Below are positions 17,089 through 26,063 of a DNA stretch of 64,000 nucleotides, in pieces. The notes under the pieces were generated by a model. That model was not told where the DNA came from. It did not search any database and saw only the letters and a list, made by a program, of their open reading frames with translations. Every line of letters begins with the position of its first letter. The first letter of the stretch is position 1. A program made the position numbers and the translations under genes. Origin of the DNA: Lacunisphaera limnophila (GTDB taxonomy: Bacteria > Verrucomicrobiota > Verrucomicrobiia > Opitutales > Opitutaceae); contig NZ_CP016094.1 of assembly GCF_001746835.1 (NCBI RefSeq), forward strand, positions 2,681,501 to 2,745,500, read 5' to 3'.

Positions 17089-19263
17089 ATGCCCACCCTC
17101 CCGTCCACCAAGGACAGCGCGACCCTCGGCGATTTCGTCGGTCTGCTGCGCCTGCGCAAGGGGCTCATCTTCCTGGTCCTCGGCCTCGTGCTGCTCACCA
17201 CGCTGGGCGTCACCGCCCTGCTGCCCAAGTGGTATCTGTCCACGGCCAAGATCAGCGTGCAGAAGCCCGAGAGCGAGGTGAAGCTCTTCCAGGCGCAGAG
17301 CAACACCTACTACGACCCGTATTTCATCCAGGACCAGTTCCGGATCATCCAGGCGGAGAAGATCCTCTATCCCGTGATCGAGTCGCTCGGACTCAACGAG
17401 ATTCTGGGCAAGCAGCTCAACGACGGCGTGGCCCTGCCCTCGGCGATCACCTACCGTTACCTCATCAGCAAGATGCTCCGCGTGGAGGCGCCCCGCGCCT
17501 CCTCCATCATCGAGATTGATGTCTACGCCCGCGACCAGCGTCTCGCCGCGGACATCGCGAACGCCATCGCCCGCGTCTACGCCGAGGACCGGATCACGCT
17601 CGCGACCTCCGACCAGCGCGAGGGCCTGGCCCAGCTGCGCAAGGAGCTCGACAAGCAGGAGCTCGCCGTCACCACCCAACGCGATCACGTGGAGAAGCTG
17701 CGCAAGGAGCTCGATATCGCCGGCGTGGATCTCAGCCAGCGGTACAGCGACATGGACATCGAGACGCTGCGCCAGATGCAGAACTCGCTCATCGCCCTCC
17801 GGGTCGACGCCATCGGCCGCAAGACCCGCTGGGAACGTTTCCGCAACATCCCGGCGGCCGACCGCCGCAACCTCGTCAATTCCGAGCTGATCCAGGACAC
17901 CAACATCCAGAACCTGCTCCAGGCCTACCTCATCTCCGACCAGACCGTCACCCGGCTCATGGCCCGCCTGGGGGCGGCCCACCCGGATCTGATCGCGGCC
18001 ATCGATAACAGCGCCAAGATCCAGCAGCAGCTCGACAGCCAGCTGCGGGGCTACGAGAGCTCGCTCGAGATGGCCTTCAAGGAGGCCGAGGCGCGCGTCA
18101 CCGAGCTCGAGCGCCAGCTGGCGCAGGCCAAGGTTGACCAGATCCTCTCCGCCCGCGAGCGCATGCGGCCCTTCGAGGAGGCGACCGGCAAGCTCGACGA
18201 CGAGCAGCGCCTCCTGACCACCCTCAAGCTGACGCTCCGGCAGCGGGAAATCGACTTCCAGGTGCCGAAGAAGACGATCGAGATTCTGAACACCGCCGAG
18301 CCCGCGCGTTTTGCCAGCCGACCCAACTGGCCCCTGAACATTCTGTTTGCCTGCGTCTTCGGTACCATCCTCGGGGTGGGGGCCGCGGTGCTGCTCGAGT
18401 ACTTCGACACCAGCTTCCGCAACGTGGCCGATGTGGAGGGCAAGCTCAGCCTGCCTGTGCTCGGCGTGATCCCGCACATGGCCGAGGCCGGTGAGTTGCA
18501 CGACCCCAGCTCCCCCGAAGGCGAGCCCTACCGGGTGCTGCAGACCAACCTGAACCTCGCGCTGACCGCCGGCAAAACCTCCGTGCTCGTCGTGCTGTCG
18601 TCCGGCCCCGGCGAGGGCAAGTCCACCACGTTGCGCCAGCTGGCCCTGTGCATGGCTGCCGCCGGTGAGAAGGTGCTGCTGATTGATTCCGACGTGCGTC
18701 GCCCGACGCAGCACAAACTCGCTGGCCTGTCGCGCGATCCCGGCCTGACCGACATCGTGCTCAACAAGGTGCCGTGGACCGCGGCGGTCGTGCGCGACAA
18801 GTCCGGCCTGATCGACTTCATCCCGGCCGGCGCGGCCGCCAACAACGTCACGCTCGGCCTGCTCTACGCCACCAAGCTCAAGGCGCTCGTGGAGGAGTTC
18901 CGTGGCCGCTACGACAAGGTGCTCTTCGATTCCCCGCCGATCATCGGCGTGAGTGATGCCTCGGTGCTGGCCAGCCTCGCCGACGGCATCGTCCTGCTGA
19001 TCCAGCACCGGCGCAACCCCGAGAGCATGGTCCAGCGCGCCAAGCAGATCATCGACGGCCTGAAGGTGCCGGTGATCGGCGTGGTGCTCAACCAGGTGCC
19101 GACCGGCACGGGCGAGGACTACAGCTACTACACGAACAATTACTCCTATTACTCCCACGAAAAACCGGTCCCGGGAGCGGCCGGGGCCGCGGGACCAAAC
19201 GAAGCCCGGGGCAGCGACCGCATCGAGATGCGGGAAACGCGTGAACCCGAGCGCAAGCGCTGA
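17089..19263 (+). CDS. Wzc-like chain-length determinant/tyrosine autokinase (BY-kinase)
   Basis: A 724-residue inner-membrane protein that regulates exopolysaccharide polymerisation and export. TM1 is GLIFLVLGLVLLTTLGVTAL (about residues 25-44). A long periplasmic coiled-coil region follows (about 190-400), then TM2 near residue 415-435 (LNILFACVFGTILGVGAAVL). The cytoplasmic kinase has Walker A SSGPGEGKSTTL (about residue 505), Walker A' VLLIDSDVRRP and Walker B DKVLFDSPPIIG. The tail DYSYYTNNYSYYSHEK is a tyrosine cluster of the kind that is autophosphorylated. The tail extends about 40 residues beyond the cluster. It is 19 bases after the outer-membrane barrel gene. Confidence 0.94.
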   Translation: MPTLPSTKDSATLGDFVGLLRLRKGLIFLVLGLVLLTTLGVTALLPKWYLSTAKISVQKPESEVKLFQAQSNTYYDPYFIQDQFRIIQAEKILYPVIESLGLNEILGKQLNDGVALPSAITYRYLISKMLRVEAPRASSIIEIDVYARDQRLAADIANAIARVYAEDRITLATSDQREGLAQLRKELDKQELAVTTQRDHVEKLRKELDIAGVDLSQRYSDMDIETLRQMQNSLIALRVDAIGRKTRWERFRNIPAADRRNLVNSELIQDTNIQNLLQAYLISDQTVTRLMARLGAAHPDLIAAIDNSAKIQQQLDSQLRGYESSLEMAFKEAEARVTELERQLAQAKVDQILSARERMRPFEEATGKLDDEQRLLTTLKLTLRQREIDFQVPKKTIEILNTAEPARFASRPNWPLNILFACVFGTILGVGAAVLLEYFDTSFRNVADVEGKLSLPVLGVIPHMAEAGELHDPSSPEGEPYRVLQTNLNLALTAGKTSVLVVLSSGPGEGKSTTLRQLALCMAAAGEKVLLIDSDVRRPTQHKLAGLSRDPGLTDIVLNKVPWTAAVVRDKSGLIDFIPAGAAANNVTLGLLYATKLKALVEEFRGRYDKVLFDSPPIIGVSDASVLASLADGIVLLIQHRRNPESMVQRAKQIIDGLKVPVIGVVLNQVPTGTGEDYSYYTNNYSYYSHEKPVPGAAGAAGPNEARGSDRIEMRETREPERKR

Positions 19264-19498
19264 CGGCGGTCGCGGAGGTTGGATTGACCTTGGCCCCCGG
19301 CCCGCATCCGGGCCGGCGGCCGCGCCTCCAGCCGGTTCCCGCAGCAATGCAAGCCCACGCGGGACGGGAGGTTAGGCCGTAGCCGGAGGGTGTCCGGGGA
19401 CGCCTGATGGCGGGGTGGGGGAATTGCCCGCGGTGCCCGTGGATGGAGGCTTGTCAGTCTCCGCGCCACGCTACTAACTGGCCGGCTTAACCCGAACC

Positions 19499-22222
19499 AT
19501 GGCCCAGATCACCAAGAGCTACGAACCGCAAGAGGTGGAGAAAAAATGGTATGCCGACTGGCTCCAGGCCGGCTGCTTCGCGGGCCGGGCCAACCCGGCC
19601 AAGGCCCCCTATACGATCATGATCCCGCCGCCCAATGTCACGGGCGTGCTGACGATGGGCCACGTGCTGAACAACACGTTGCAGGACATCCTCATTCGCC
19701 GCGCGCGGCTCGAAGGGTGCGAGGCGCTCTGGCTGCCGGGCACGGACCACGCGGGCATCGCCACGCAGACCGTGGTGGAGCGCGAACTCCGCAAGGAGAA
19801 GAAGCATCGCCGCGACCTCGGCCGCGAGAAGTTCCTCGAGAAGGTCTGGTCCTGGCGCGAGGACAAGGGCGGGATCATCCTCAAGCAGTTGCAGGCCCTC
19901 GGCGCCTCGGCCGACTGGAGCCGCACGCAGTTCACCATGGACCCGGCCTACTCGCAGGCCGTGCTCAAGGTGTTTGTCGACCTTTACGGGAAGGGCCAGA
20001 TCTACCGCGGCAAGCGCATGGTCAACTGGTGCCCGGTCAGTCTCACCGCGCTCTCCGATGAGGAAGTGATCATGAAACCCGCGAAGGGTTTCCTCTACCA
20101 GGTGCGCTACGAACTGGTGGACCAGCCCGGCCGGTTCATCGAGGTCAAGACCACGCGCCCCGAGACGATCCCGGGCGACGTCGCCATCGCCGTGCATCCG
20201 GATGACCCGCGCTACACGGATATCATCGGCAAGAAAGTGCGCCGCCCCCTTGGGCCCACCGCCGAGATCCCGATCATCGCCGACGCCGCCGTGGACCAGG
20301 CCTTCGGTTCCGGCGCGCTCAAGATCACGCCCGCGCACGACAAGGTGGATTTCGAGGTCGGCCAGCGCCACAAGCTCGCGCCGATCGACGTGCTCACGCC
20401 CGACGCCAAGCTCAACGAGCTCGCCGGACCGGAACTGGCCGGGCTCGACCGTTTCGCCGGCCGCAAGAAGGCCGCCGAATTGCTCAAGGCGTCCGGCGCG
20501 CTGGTGCAGGAAGAGCCCTACGAAAACAACGTCGGCTATTCCGAGCGCGCCGACGTGCCGATCGAACCGCGGCTCACCTGGCAGTGGTGGCTCAAGTATC
20601 CGCGCATCGAGGAGGCCAAGACCGCGGTCCGCGACGGCCACATCAAGTTCTACCCCGAGCGCTGGTCCAAGGTTTACCTGCACTGGCTGGAGAACATCCA
20701 GGACTGGTGCATCAGCCGCCAGCTCTGGTGGGGCCATCGTATTCCCGTCTGGTACGCCAAGGGGCTCGACAAGGAGAAGCTCACCGAGGCCGACCTGGCC
20801 GACCCGAAAAAGGTCCACGTCTCGCTGGACGGCCCCGCCGACAAGGACAACTGGGTCCAGGAGGACGATGTGCTCGACACCTGGGCCTCGTCGTGGCTCT
20901 GGCCCTTCGCCACGCTGGGCTGGCCCGACCGCGGCGCGATGGACAAGGCCGGCTTCGACTATTTCTACCCGACCACCACGCTCGTCACCGGCCCAGACAT
21001 CATCTTCTTCTGGGTCGCCCGCATGATCATGGCCGGGTTGGAATTTGTGCGGCCCGGCGAACCGCTCGAGCGGCGCATCCCCTTCAAGCATGTGTATTTC
21101 ACCGGCATCATCCGCGACCAGCAGGGCCGCAAGATGTCGAAGTCGCTGGGCAACTCGCCCGACCCGCTCGACCTCATCGCCAAGTACGGCGCGGACGGCC
21201 TGCGTTTCGGCATCGTGTCCATCGCCCCGCAGGGCCAGGACATCCGCTTCCAGGAAGACCGCATTGAGGGCGGCAAGAACTTCTGCAACAAGCTCTGGAA
21301 CGCCTGCCGCTTCCGCGAAATGAACGGCGAGATGGCCGACAACTCGTCTTGCGGCGCCATCCTCGCGCGCATCGAGCCGCCGAAGTTTGACGCGGACGAC
21401 CACGCGATCCTGGACCGCCTGCTGGCCACGACCCGCGAGGTGGACCGCTGCTTCACGGAGTTCGAATTCAGCGCCGCCGTGCAGGCGCTCTACGGCTTTT
21501 TCTGGAACGATTTCTGCGACTGGTACGTGGAAGTCTCCAAGGCCAAGCTGCTGGATCCGGCCACGAAGGCGAACTGCCTCGCGATCCAGGACCTCGTTCT
21601 GCGCCAGACGCTGCTGCTGCTGCATCCCTTCATCCCGTTCATCACCGAGGAACTCTGGCACCTGCTGGGCTACGGCGCCCCGGGCACCTTCCTCGCCAAG
21701 GACACCCTGCTGGAGAACTGCTCGCAGATGGCCGCCCGCGGCCTGGCCATCGACGCGAAGGCCGCGGCCCAGGTCAGTACGCTCAAGGCGGTTTGCTCGC
21801 AGGTGCGCGCCTTCAAGGCCGAGCACGGCGAAGCCGCGAGCAAGACCTCGGAGTTCGTGGTCGAGGCCACCGACGCCCACTGGGCCGTGCTGGAGGCCAA
21901 CCTGGCCAAGCTCAAGCGCATGATGGGCGCGGGCTCGATCACGCGCGGGGCGATGTCGCCCAATGCGCCGGCCATCGTGACCGCCTACGGCACCTGGAAC
22001 CTCATCAAGCAGCTGAAGGGCGATCCTGCCGCCGAGAAGGTCCGGCTCACGAAAGAGATCGAAGCCATGGGCAAGCATATCGCCGGCACGCAGGCCCGGC
22101 TCAGCAACGAGGCCTTCGTCAGCAAGGCCCCGCCCGCGGTGCTGGAAGGCGCCCGGAAGCAGCTGGCCGACCAGCAGGCCAAGCAGGCCGAACTGGAACG
22201 GCTGCTGAAAGCCCTGGGGTAA
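19499..22222 (+). CDS. valS: Valyl-tRNA synthetase
   Basis: A 907-residue class I synthetase that charges tRNA-Val. Catalytic motifs are PPPNVTGVLTMGHVLNNTLQ (the HIGH box, but reading TMGH) and GRKMSKSLGNSPDP (KMSKS, about residue 545). The editing domain lies between (TTRPETIPGDVAIAVHPDD). WTRCW-type CP elements, an anticodon-binding helical domain, and a C-terminal coiled coil (about residues 840-905) complete the family architecture. Length is normal. The first His of HIGH is Thr (residue 52), which is unusual. There is no Shine-Dalgarno sequence before ATG. Confidence 0.97.
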   Translation: MAQITKSYEPQEVEKKWYADWLQAGCFAGRANPAKAPYTIMIPPPNVTGVLTMGHVLNNTLQDILIRRARLEGCEALWLPGTDHAGIATQTVVERELRKEKKHRRDLGREKFLEKVWSWREDKGGIILKQLQALGASADWSRTQFTMDPAYSQAVLKVFVDLYGKGQIYRGKRMVNWCPVSLTALSDEEVIMKPAKGFLYQVRYELVDQPGRFIEVKTTRPETIPGDVAIAVHPDDPRYTDIIGKKVRRPLGPTAEIPIIADAAVDQAFGSGALKITPAHDKVDFEVGQRHKLAPIDVLTPDAKLNELAGPELAGLDRFAGRKKAAELLKASGALVQEEPYENNVGYSERADVPIEPRLTWQWWLKYPRIEEAKTAVRDGHIKFYPERWSKVYLHWLENIQDWCISRQLWWGHRIPVWYAKGLDKEKLTEADLADPKKVHVSLDGPADKDNWVQEDDVLDTWASSWLWPFATLGWPDRGAMDKAGFDYFYPTTTLVTGPDIIFFWVARMIMAGLEFVRPGEPLERRIPFKHVYFTGIIRDQQGRKMSKSLGNSPDPLDLIAKYGADGLRFGIVSIAPQGQDIRFQEDRIEGGKNFCNKLWNACRFREMNGEMADNSSCGAILARIEPPKFDADDHAILDRLLATTREVDRCFTEFEFSAAVQALYGFFWNDFCDWYVEVSKAKLLDPATKANCLAIQDLVLRQTLLLLHPFIPFITEELWHLLGYGAPGTFLAKDTLLENCSQMAARGLAIDAKAAAQVSTLKAVCSQVRAFKAEHGEAASKTSEFVVEATDAHWAVLEANLAKLKRMMGAGSITRGAMSPNAPAIVTAYGTWNLIKQLKGDPAAEKVRLTKEIEAMGKHIAGTQARLSNEAFVSKAPPAVLEGARKQLADQQAKQAELERLLKALG

Positions 22223-22270
22223 TCACCGGCTTGCCTGCGGCCTGAACCTTCGCCTATCTCTCTATCTCTC

Positions 22271-23287
22271 ATGAAAAAAGCCCTGATCACCGGCATCACC
22301 GGACAAGATGGATCCTACCTGGCCGAGCTGCTGCTCGCCAAGGGCTACGAGGTCCATGGCATCATCCGCCGCGCCTCCACCTTCAACACGAGCCGGATCG
22401 ACCACCTGTACCGTGATCCGCATATCAACGGGGTGAAGCTCATCCTGCACTATGGCGACCTGGCTGACTCCGTGCAAATGGTGAAGCTGCTCTACGACCT
22501 CCAGCCCGACGAGATCTACAACCTCGGGGCCCAGTCGCATGTGCGCGTCTCCTTCGACATCCCGGAGTACACCGGCGATGTGGTCGGTCTCGGCGCCGTG
22601 CGCATCCTCGAGGCCATCCGCGAGGCCGGACTGGTGAAGAAGTGCCGGTATTACCAGGCCTCCTCCTCCGAGATGTTCGGCAAGGTGCAGGAAGTGCCGC
22701 AGGTGGAGACCACGCCTTTCTGGCCGCGTTCGCCGTATGGCTGCGCCAAGATGTATGCGCACTGGCTCACGGTGAACTACCGCGAGAGCTACCACCTGCA
22801 CGCCTCCAGCGGCATCCTCTTCAACCATGAGAGCCCGCGCCGCGGCGAGACCTTCGTCACCCGCAAGATCACCCGCGCGGCCACCCGCATCAAGCTGGGC
22901 CTGCAGGACAAGCTTTACATGGGCAACCTCGACGCCCAGCGCGACTGGGGCTACGCCAAGGAATACGTCGAGATGATGTGGGTCATGCTCCAGCAGGACC
23001 AGCCTGACGACTACGTGGTCGCGACCAACGAGACGCACACGGTCAAGGAGTTCATCCAGGAGACCTTCGGCCTGCTGAACCTCGATTGGGAGAAATACGT
23101 GAACTACGACGCCCGGTACGAGCGCCCCGCCGAGGTCGAGTTGCTCATCGGCAACCCCGCCAAGGCCAAGAAGCAGCTCGGCTGGGAGCCCAAGGTGAAG
23201 TTCAAGGAGCTCGTGAAAATCATGACCGAGTCCGACCTCGAACTCGCCAAGCGCGAGGCCCAGATCGCGAATCTGCCCAAACCGTGA
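22271..23287 (+). CDS. gmd: GDP-mannose 4,6-dehydratase
   Basis: A 338-residue NADP-dependent SDR enzyme that converts GDP-mannose to GDP-4-keto-6-deoxymannose. The dinucleotide loop is [18 protein letters not shown], the catalytic region is [16 protein letters not shown] with Thr/Ser-Glu, and Y-x-x-x-K lies in [31 protein letters not shown] is a Gmd hallmark. fcl follows 97 bases downstream and carries out the next steps to GDP-L-fucose. The upstream region is CT-rich (TATCTCTCTATCTCTC) without a Shine-Dalgarno sequence. Confidence 0.97.
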   Translation: MKKALITGITGQDGSYLAELLLAKGYEVHGIIRRASTFNTSRIDHLYRDPHINGVKLILHYGDLADSVQMVKLLYDLQPDEIYNLGAQSHVRVSFDIPEYTGDVVGLGAVRILEAIREAGLVKKCRYYQASSSEMFGKVQEVPQVETTPFWPRSPYGCAKMYAHWLTVNYRESYHLHASSGILFNHESPRRGETFVTRKITRAATRIKLGLQDKLYMGNLDAQRDWGYAKEYVEMMWVMLQQDQPDDYVVATNETHTVKEFIQETFGLLNLDWEKYVNYDARYERPAEVELLIGNPAKAKKQLGWEPKVKFKELVKIMTESDLELAKREAQIANLPKP

Positions 23288-23298
23288 TGAAGCAGCGA

Positions 23299-23373
23299 GT
23301 AGTGAGTAGCGGGTAGCGAGCATTCTGGTTATCCGGGTCATTTGCTTTCTACTCACTACCCGCTACTCACTAC
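23299..23373. repeat. 18-bp inverted repeat with 14-bp tandem units between gmd and fcl
   Basis: GTAGTGAGTAGCGGGTAG (23299-23316) is the exact inverse complement of 23356-23373. The right side is made of two exact copies of CTACTCACTACCCG (23349-23362 and 23363-23376) plus a partial third. The whole spacer can form a long hairpin between the two fucose genes. No T-tract follows before the fcl ATG at 23385. Confidence 0.75.
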
Positions 23374-23384
23374 CCGCTACTGAT

Positions 23385-24320
23385 ATGAGACTCTTCATCG
23401 CAGGACACAACGGCATGGTCGGGGGCGCGCTCGTGCGGCGCTTTGCCGCCGAGCCCGGCGTCACCCTCCTCCTGCGTACCCGGAAGGAGCTCGACCTGAC
23501 CAACCAGGCGGCGGTCACGGCGTTCTACGCCGCGGAAAAACCCGATACCGTCATCATGGCCGCGGCCAAGGTCGGGGGCATCCACGCCAACAACACCTAT
23601 CCGGCTGACTTCCTGTTCGACAACCTGGCGATCGCGGCGAACACCATCCACGGCGCCTATCAGGCCGGGGTAAAGCGCCTGCTGTTTCTCGGCAGCTCGT
23701 GCATCTACCCGAAGCTCGCCCCGCAGCCGATGCCGGAGAGCTGCCTGTTGACCGGTCCGCTCGAGCCGACCAACGAGGCCTACGCCATCGCCAAGATCGC
23801 CGGCCTCAAGCTCTGCGAGTATTACCGCAAGCAGCACGGGGTGCTCTACCACTCCGGCATGCCGACCAATCTGTACGGCCCGGGCGACAATTACCACCTG
23901 CAGAACTCGCACGTGTTGCCGGCCTTGATCCGCAAGTTCGACGAGGCCAAGGCCGCCGGTCGGCCCGAGGTCGTCGCCTGGGGCACCGGTTCGCCCAAGC
24001 GCGAGTTTCTCCACGTGGATGAACTGGCAGACGCCTGCGCCTTCCTGCTGCGGCAGACCAATCCGCCCGATCTGATCAACATCGGCACCGGCACGGATGT
24101 CACCATCAAGGAACTCACCGAGATCGTGGCCGACACCGTGGGCTTCCCGGGCCGGATCGTGTGGGATGCCACCAAGCCGGACGGCACCCCCCGCAAGCTG
24201 ATGGACGTCTCGCGGCTGGCCGCGCTTGGTTGGACCGCCCGCATCGGGTTGCGGGAGGGCGTGCGCCGGGCCCACGCCAGCTACCAGGCGGAAAAAGCCG
24301 CCGGCACGCTGCGGCAGTAA
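23385..24320 (+). CDS. fcl: GDP-L-fucose synthase
   Basis: A 311-residue SDR epimerase/reductase that turns GDP-4-keto-6-deoxymannose into GDP-L-fucose. Motifs are [18 protein letters not shown] (NADP loop), [40 protein letters not shown] (catalytic Ser and Cys), and Y-x-x-x-K in [15 protein letters not shown]. Length is typical. It is paired with gmd 97 bases upstream, so fucose is probably a component of the exopolysaccharide or lipopolysaccharide. Confidence 0.96.
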   Translation: MRLFIAGHNGMVGGALVRRFAAEPGVTLLLRTRKELDLTNQAAVTAFYAAEKPDTVIMAAAKVGGIHANNTYPADFLFDNLAIAANTIHGAYQAGVKRLLFLGSSCIYPKLAPQPMPESCLLTGPLEPTNEAYAIAKIAGLKLCEYYRKQHGVLYHSGMPTNLYGPGDNYHLQNSHVLPALIRKFDEAKAAGRPEVVAWGTGSPKREFLHVDELADACAFLLRQTNPPDLINIGTGTDVTIKELTEIVADTVGFPGRIVWDATKPDGTPRKLMDVSRLAALGWTARIGLREGVRRAHASYQAEKAAGTLRQ

Positions 24321-24408
24321 CCGGAAGGGCGGCGTTGACGGGCAGGGGAGTGGGCGCCAGTCTGCGGGCGTAGTCCGGCGATCCCGCCTGGACTCACGAA
24401 TCGAACCC

Positions 24409-24762
24409 ATGTCCACCTCTGATACACCTCCCGTCGTTGGCACATCCGAGGAGCGCACCGTCGCCATCCTCAGTTACATCACCATCATTGGTTTCATCGT
24501 CGCGATCGTGATGCACAGCAGCAAGAAGACGAAGCTCGGCGCCTACCACCTGCGGCAGATGCTGGGTCTGATCCTGACCGGTCTGGTCGGTGGCGTGGTG
24601 GGCGTGATCCCCTTCATCGGCTGGGTGGCGCTGCCCCTCATCTGGATCGGTTTGCTGGTCCTTTGGGTCATGGGCCTGCTCGCGGCGGTCAACGGCCAGG
24701 TCAAGCCCGTCCCCGTCCTTGGCGAGCAATACCAGAAGTGGTTTGGTAACGCCTTTGAGTGA
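24409..24762 (+). CDS. DUF4870/Tic20-like small membrane protein
   Basis: A 117-residue protein with three to four hydrophobic segments: VAILSYITIIGFIVAIVMHS, LRQMLGLILTGLVGGVVGVI and WIGLLVLWVMGLLAAV. The motif KLGAYHLRQMLGL between TM1 and TM2, plus the compact layout, is that of the DUF4870 family. The start ATG 24409 (MSTSDTPPVV) gives a normal short cytoplasmic head. The frame is open about 60 codons further upstream, but that part is GC-rich noise. The function of the family is unsettled. It lies between fcl and prfB and is likely transcribed with one of them. Confidence 0.82.
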   Translation: MSTSDTPPVVGTSEERTVAILSYITIIGFIVAIVMHSSKKTKLGAYHLRQMLGLILTGLVGGVVGVIPFIGWVALPLIWIGLLVLWVMGLLAAVNGQVKPVPVLGEQYQKWFGNAFE

Positions 24763-24824
24763 GTCGGGCGCCCGGCCAAAATCCGCTTGCGGAGTCGGCC
24801 GGGCTGCCAAGGGTGGGGCTGTCC

Positions 24825-25968
24825 ATGATCGCTCCCGAAACCTTTTCCCACCTCGACAACCTAAAGAAGCGTGCCGGCTACTTATGGAGGTTTCTTTGAC
24901 GTCGAACAAAAGCAGCGCGAGATAGAGGCGATGGAGGCCCAGATGGGCGATCCGACCTTCTGGGACAACAACGAGCGCGCCCAGAAGCACATCGCCAAGC
25001 TGAACGGCCTGAAAAAGACCATCGGCGGTCTGGTGGGCTTCAACAAGCGGCTGGATGATGCCGCCGTCATGATCGAGCTGATCGAGATGGCCACCCCCGC
25101 CGAGCAGGAGGCCGCCGCGAAGGAACTCGACACGACCGTGACCGCGATGATCGAGGAACTCGACCTGATCGAGATCTCCTCCTTCCTCACCGGCCAGTTC
25201 GACCGCAATAACGCTATCTTCAGCATCCAGGCCGGCGCGGGCGGCACCGAATCCAACGACTGGGCCGACATCCTCTTCCGCATGTATTCCCGTTGGTGCG
25301 AGCGCCGCGGCTTCACGGTCGAGCTGATGGACGTCCAGCCGGGCGACCAGGCCGGCATCTCCAAGGCGACGATCCTGATCAAGGGCGAGAACGCCTACGG
25401 CTACGCCAAGGCCGAGCGCGGCGTGCACCGCCTCGTGCGCATCAGCCCCTTCGACTCCAACAAGCGCCGGCACACCTCCTTCTGCGCGGTGGACGTCGTC
25501 GCCGAGATCAACGAGGACATCCAGATCGAGATTCCCGAGTCCGAGATCCGGACCGATGTCTACCGTTCCTCCGGCAAGGGCGGCCAGGGCGTCAACACCA
25601 CGGACTCCGCCGTGCGCCTCACGCACATTCCCACCGGCACCGTGGTCGTTTGCCAAAACGAACGTTCCCAGATCAAGAACCGCGCCAGCGCCCTGAACGT
25701 GCTCAAGGCGCGCCTGTATGAAAAGAAACTCGACGAGCAGCGCAGCGAGATGGAGAAATTCTACGGGGAAAAGGGCGAGATCGGCTTCGGCTCGCAGATC
25801 CGCAGCTATGTGCTCCAGCCCTACCAGATGGTGAAGGACCTGCGGACCGGCGTCAGCACCAGCGACACCCAGGGCGTGCTGGACGGCGATCTCGACCGCT
25901 TCATCACGGGCTGGCTGCGGGCCGGCTGCCCGCGCCACCGCAACAAGGACATCCAGATGGATGACTAA
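24825..25968 (+). CDS. prfB: Peptide chain release factor 2, made by programmed +1 frameshift
   Basis: RF2 ends translation at UGA and UAA. Zero frame starts at ATG 24825 and reads 24 codons ([20 protein letters not shown], then WRFL) to an in-frame TGA at 24897. A +1 shift on CTT-TGA-C gives [15 protein letters not shown] and continues to 25968, for about 380 residues in total. The shifted part holds the stop-codon recognition tripeptide RISPFDS (near residue 207) and the peptidyl-hydrolysis motif [14 protein letters not shown] (near residue 252). ATG 24871 in the shifted frame is not the true start, because the zero-frame head matches the conserved N-terminus of RF2. Confidence 0.93.
24885..24900 (+). 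promoter_or_regulatory. RF2 autoregulatory frameshift site
   Basis: The sequence reads TGGAGG-TTT-CTT-TGA-C. The internal Shine-Dalgarno-like TGGAGG lies three bases before the slippery CTT, exactly the spacing of the classical RF2 site, with the UGA stop followed by C. When RF2 is scarce the ribosome pauses at UGA and shifts +1, making more RF2. Confidence 0.92.
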
Positions 25969-26029
25969 AGGCGGAGTCCAGCGGACGGCGGCGGCAGCGC
26001 AGGTTGTGTTTTGCGACCGGCCGAGTTCT

Positions 26030-26059
26030 GTCCTCCGTTTTCCGTAATCCGTCCTCCGT
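26030..26059. repeat. Short direct repeats in the prfB/ATP-grasp spacer
   Basis: GTCCTCCGT occurs at 26030-26038 and again at 26051-26059, separated by TTTCCGTAATCC, just before the ATG at 26064. The pattern of short self-similar words resembles the spacer at 23299-23373. The sense-strand pyrimidine run is not a ribosome-binding site. Confidence 0.5.
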
Positions 26060-26063
26060 CCCC

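Noticed and set aside
24871-25968. prfB beginning at ATG 24871.
   Set aside because: The conserved RF2 N-terminus lies in the zero frame from 24825, joined by the canonical CTT-TGA-C frameshift; the codons between 24871 and 24897 in the shifted frame are not RF2-like.
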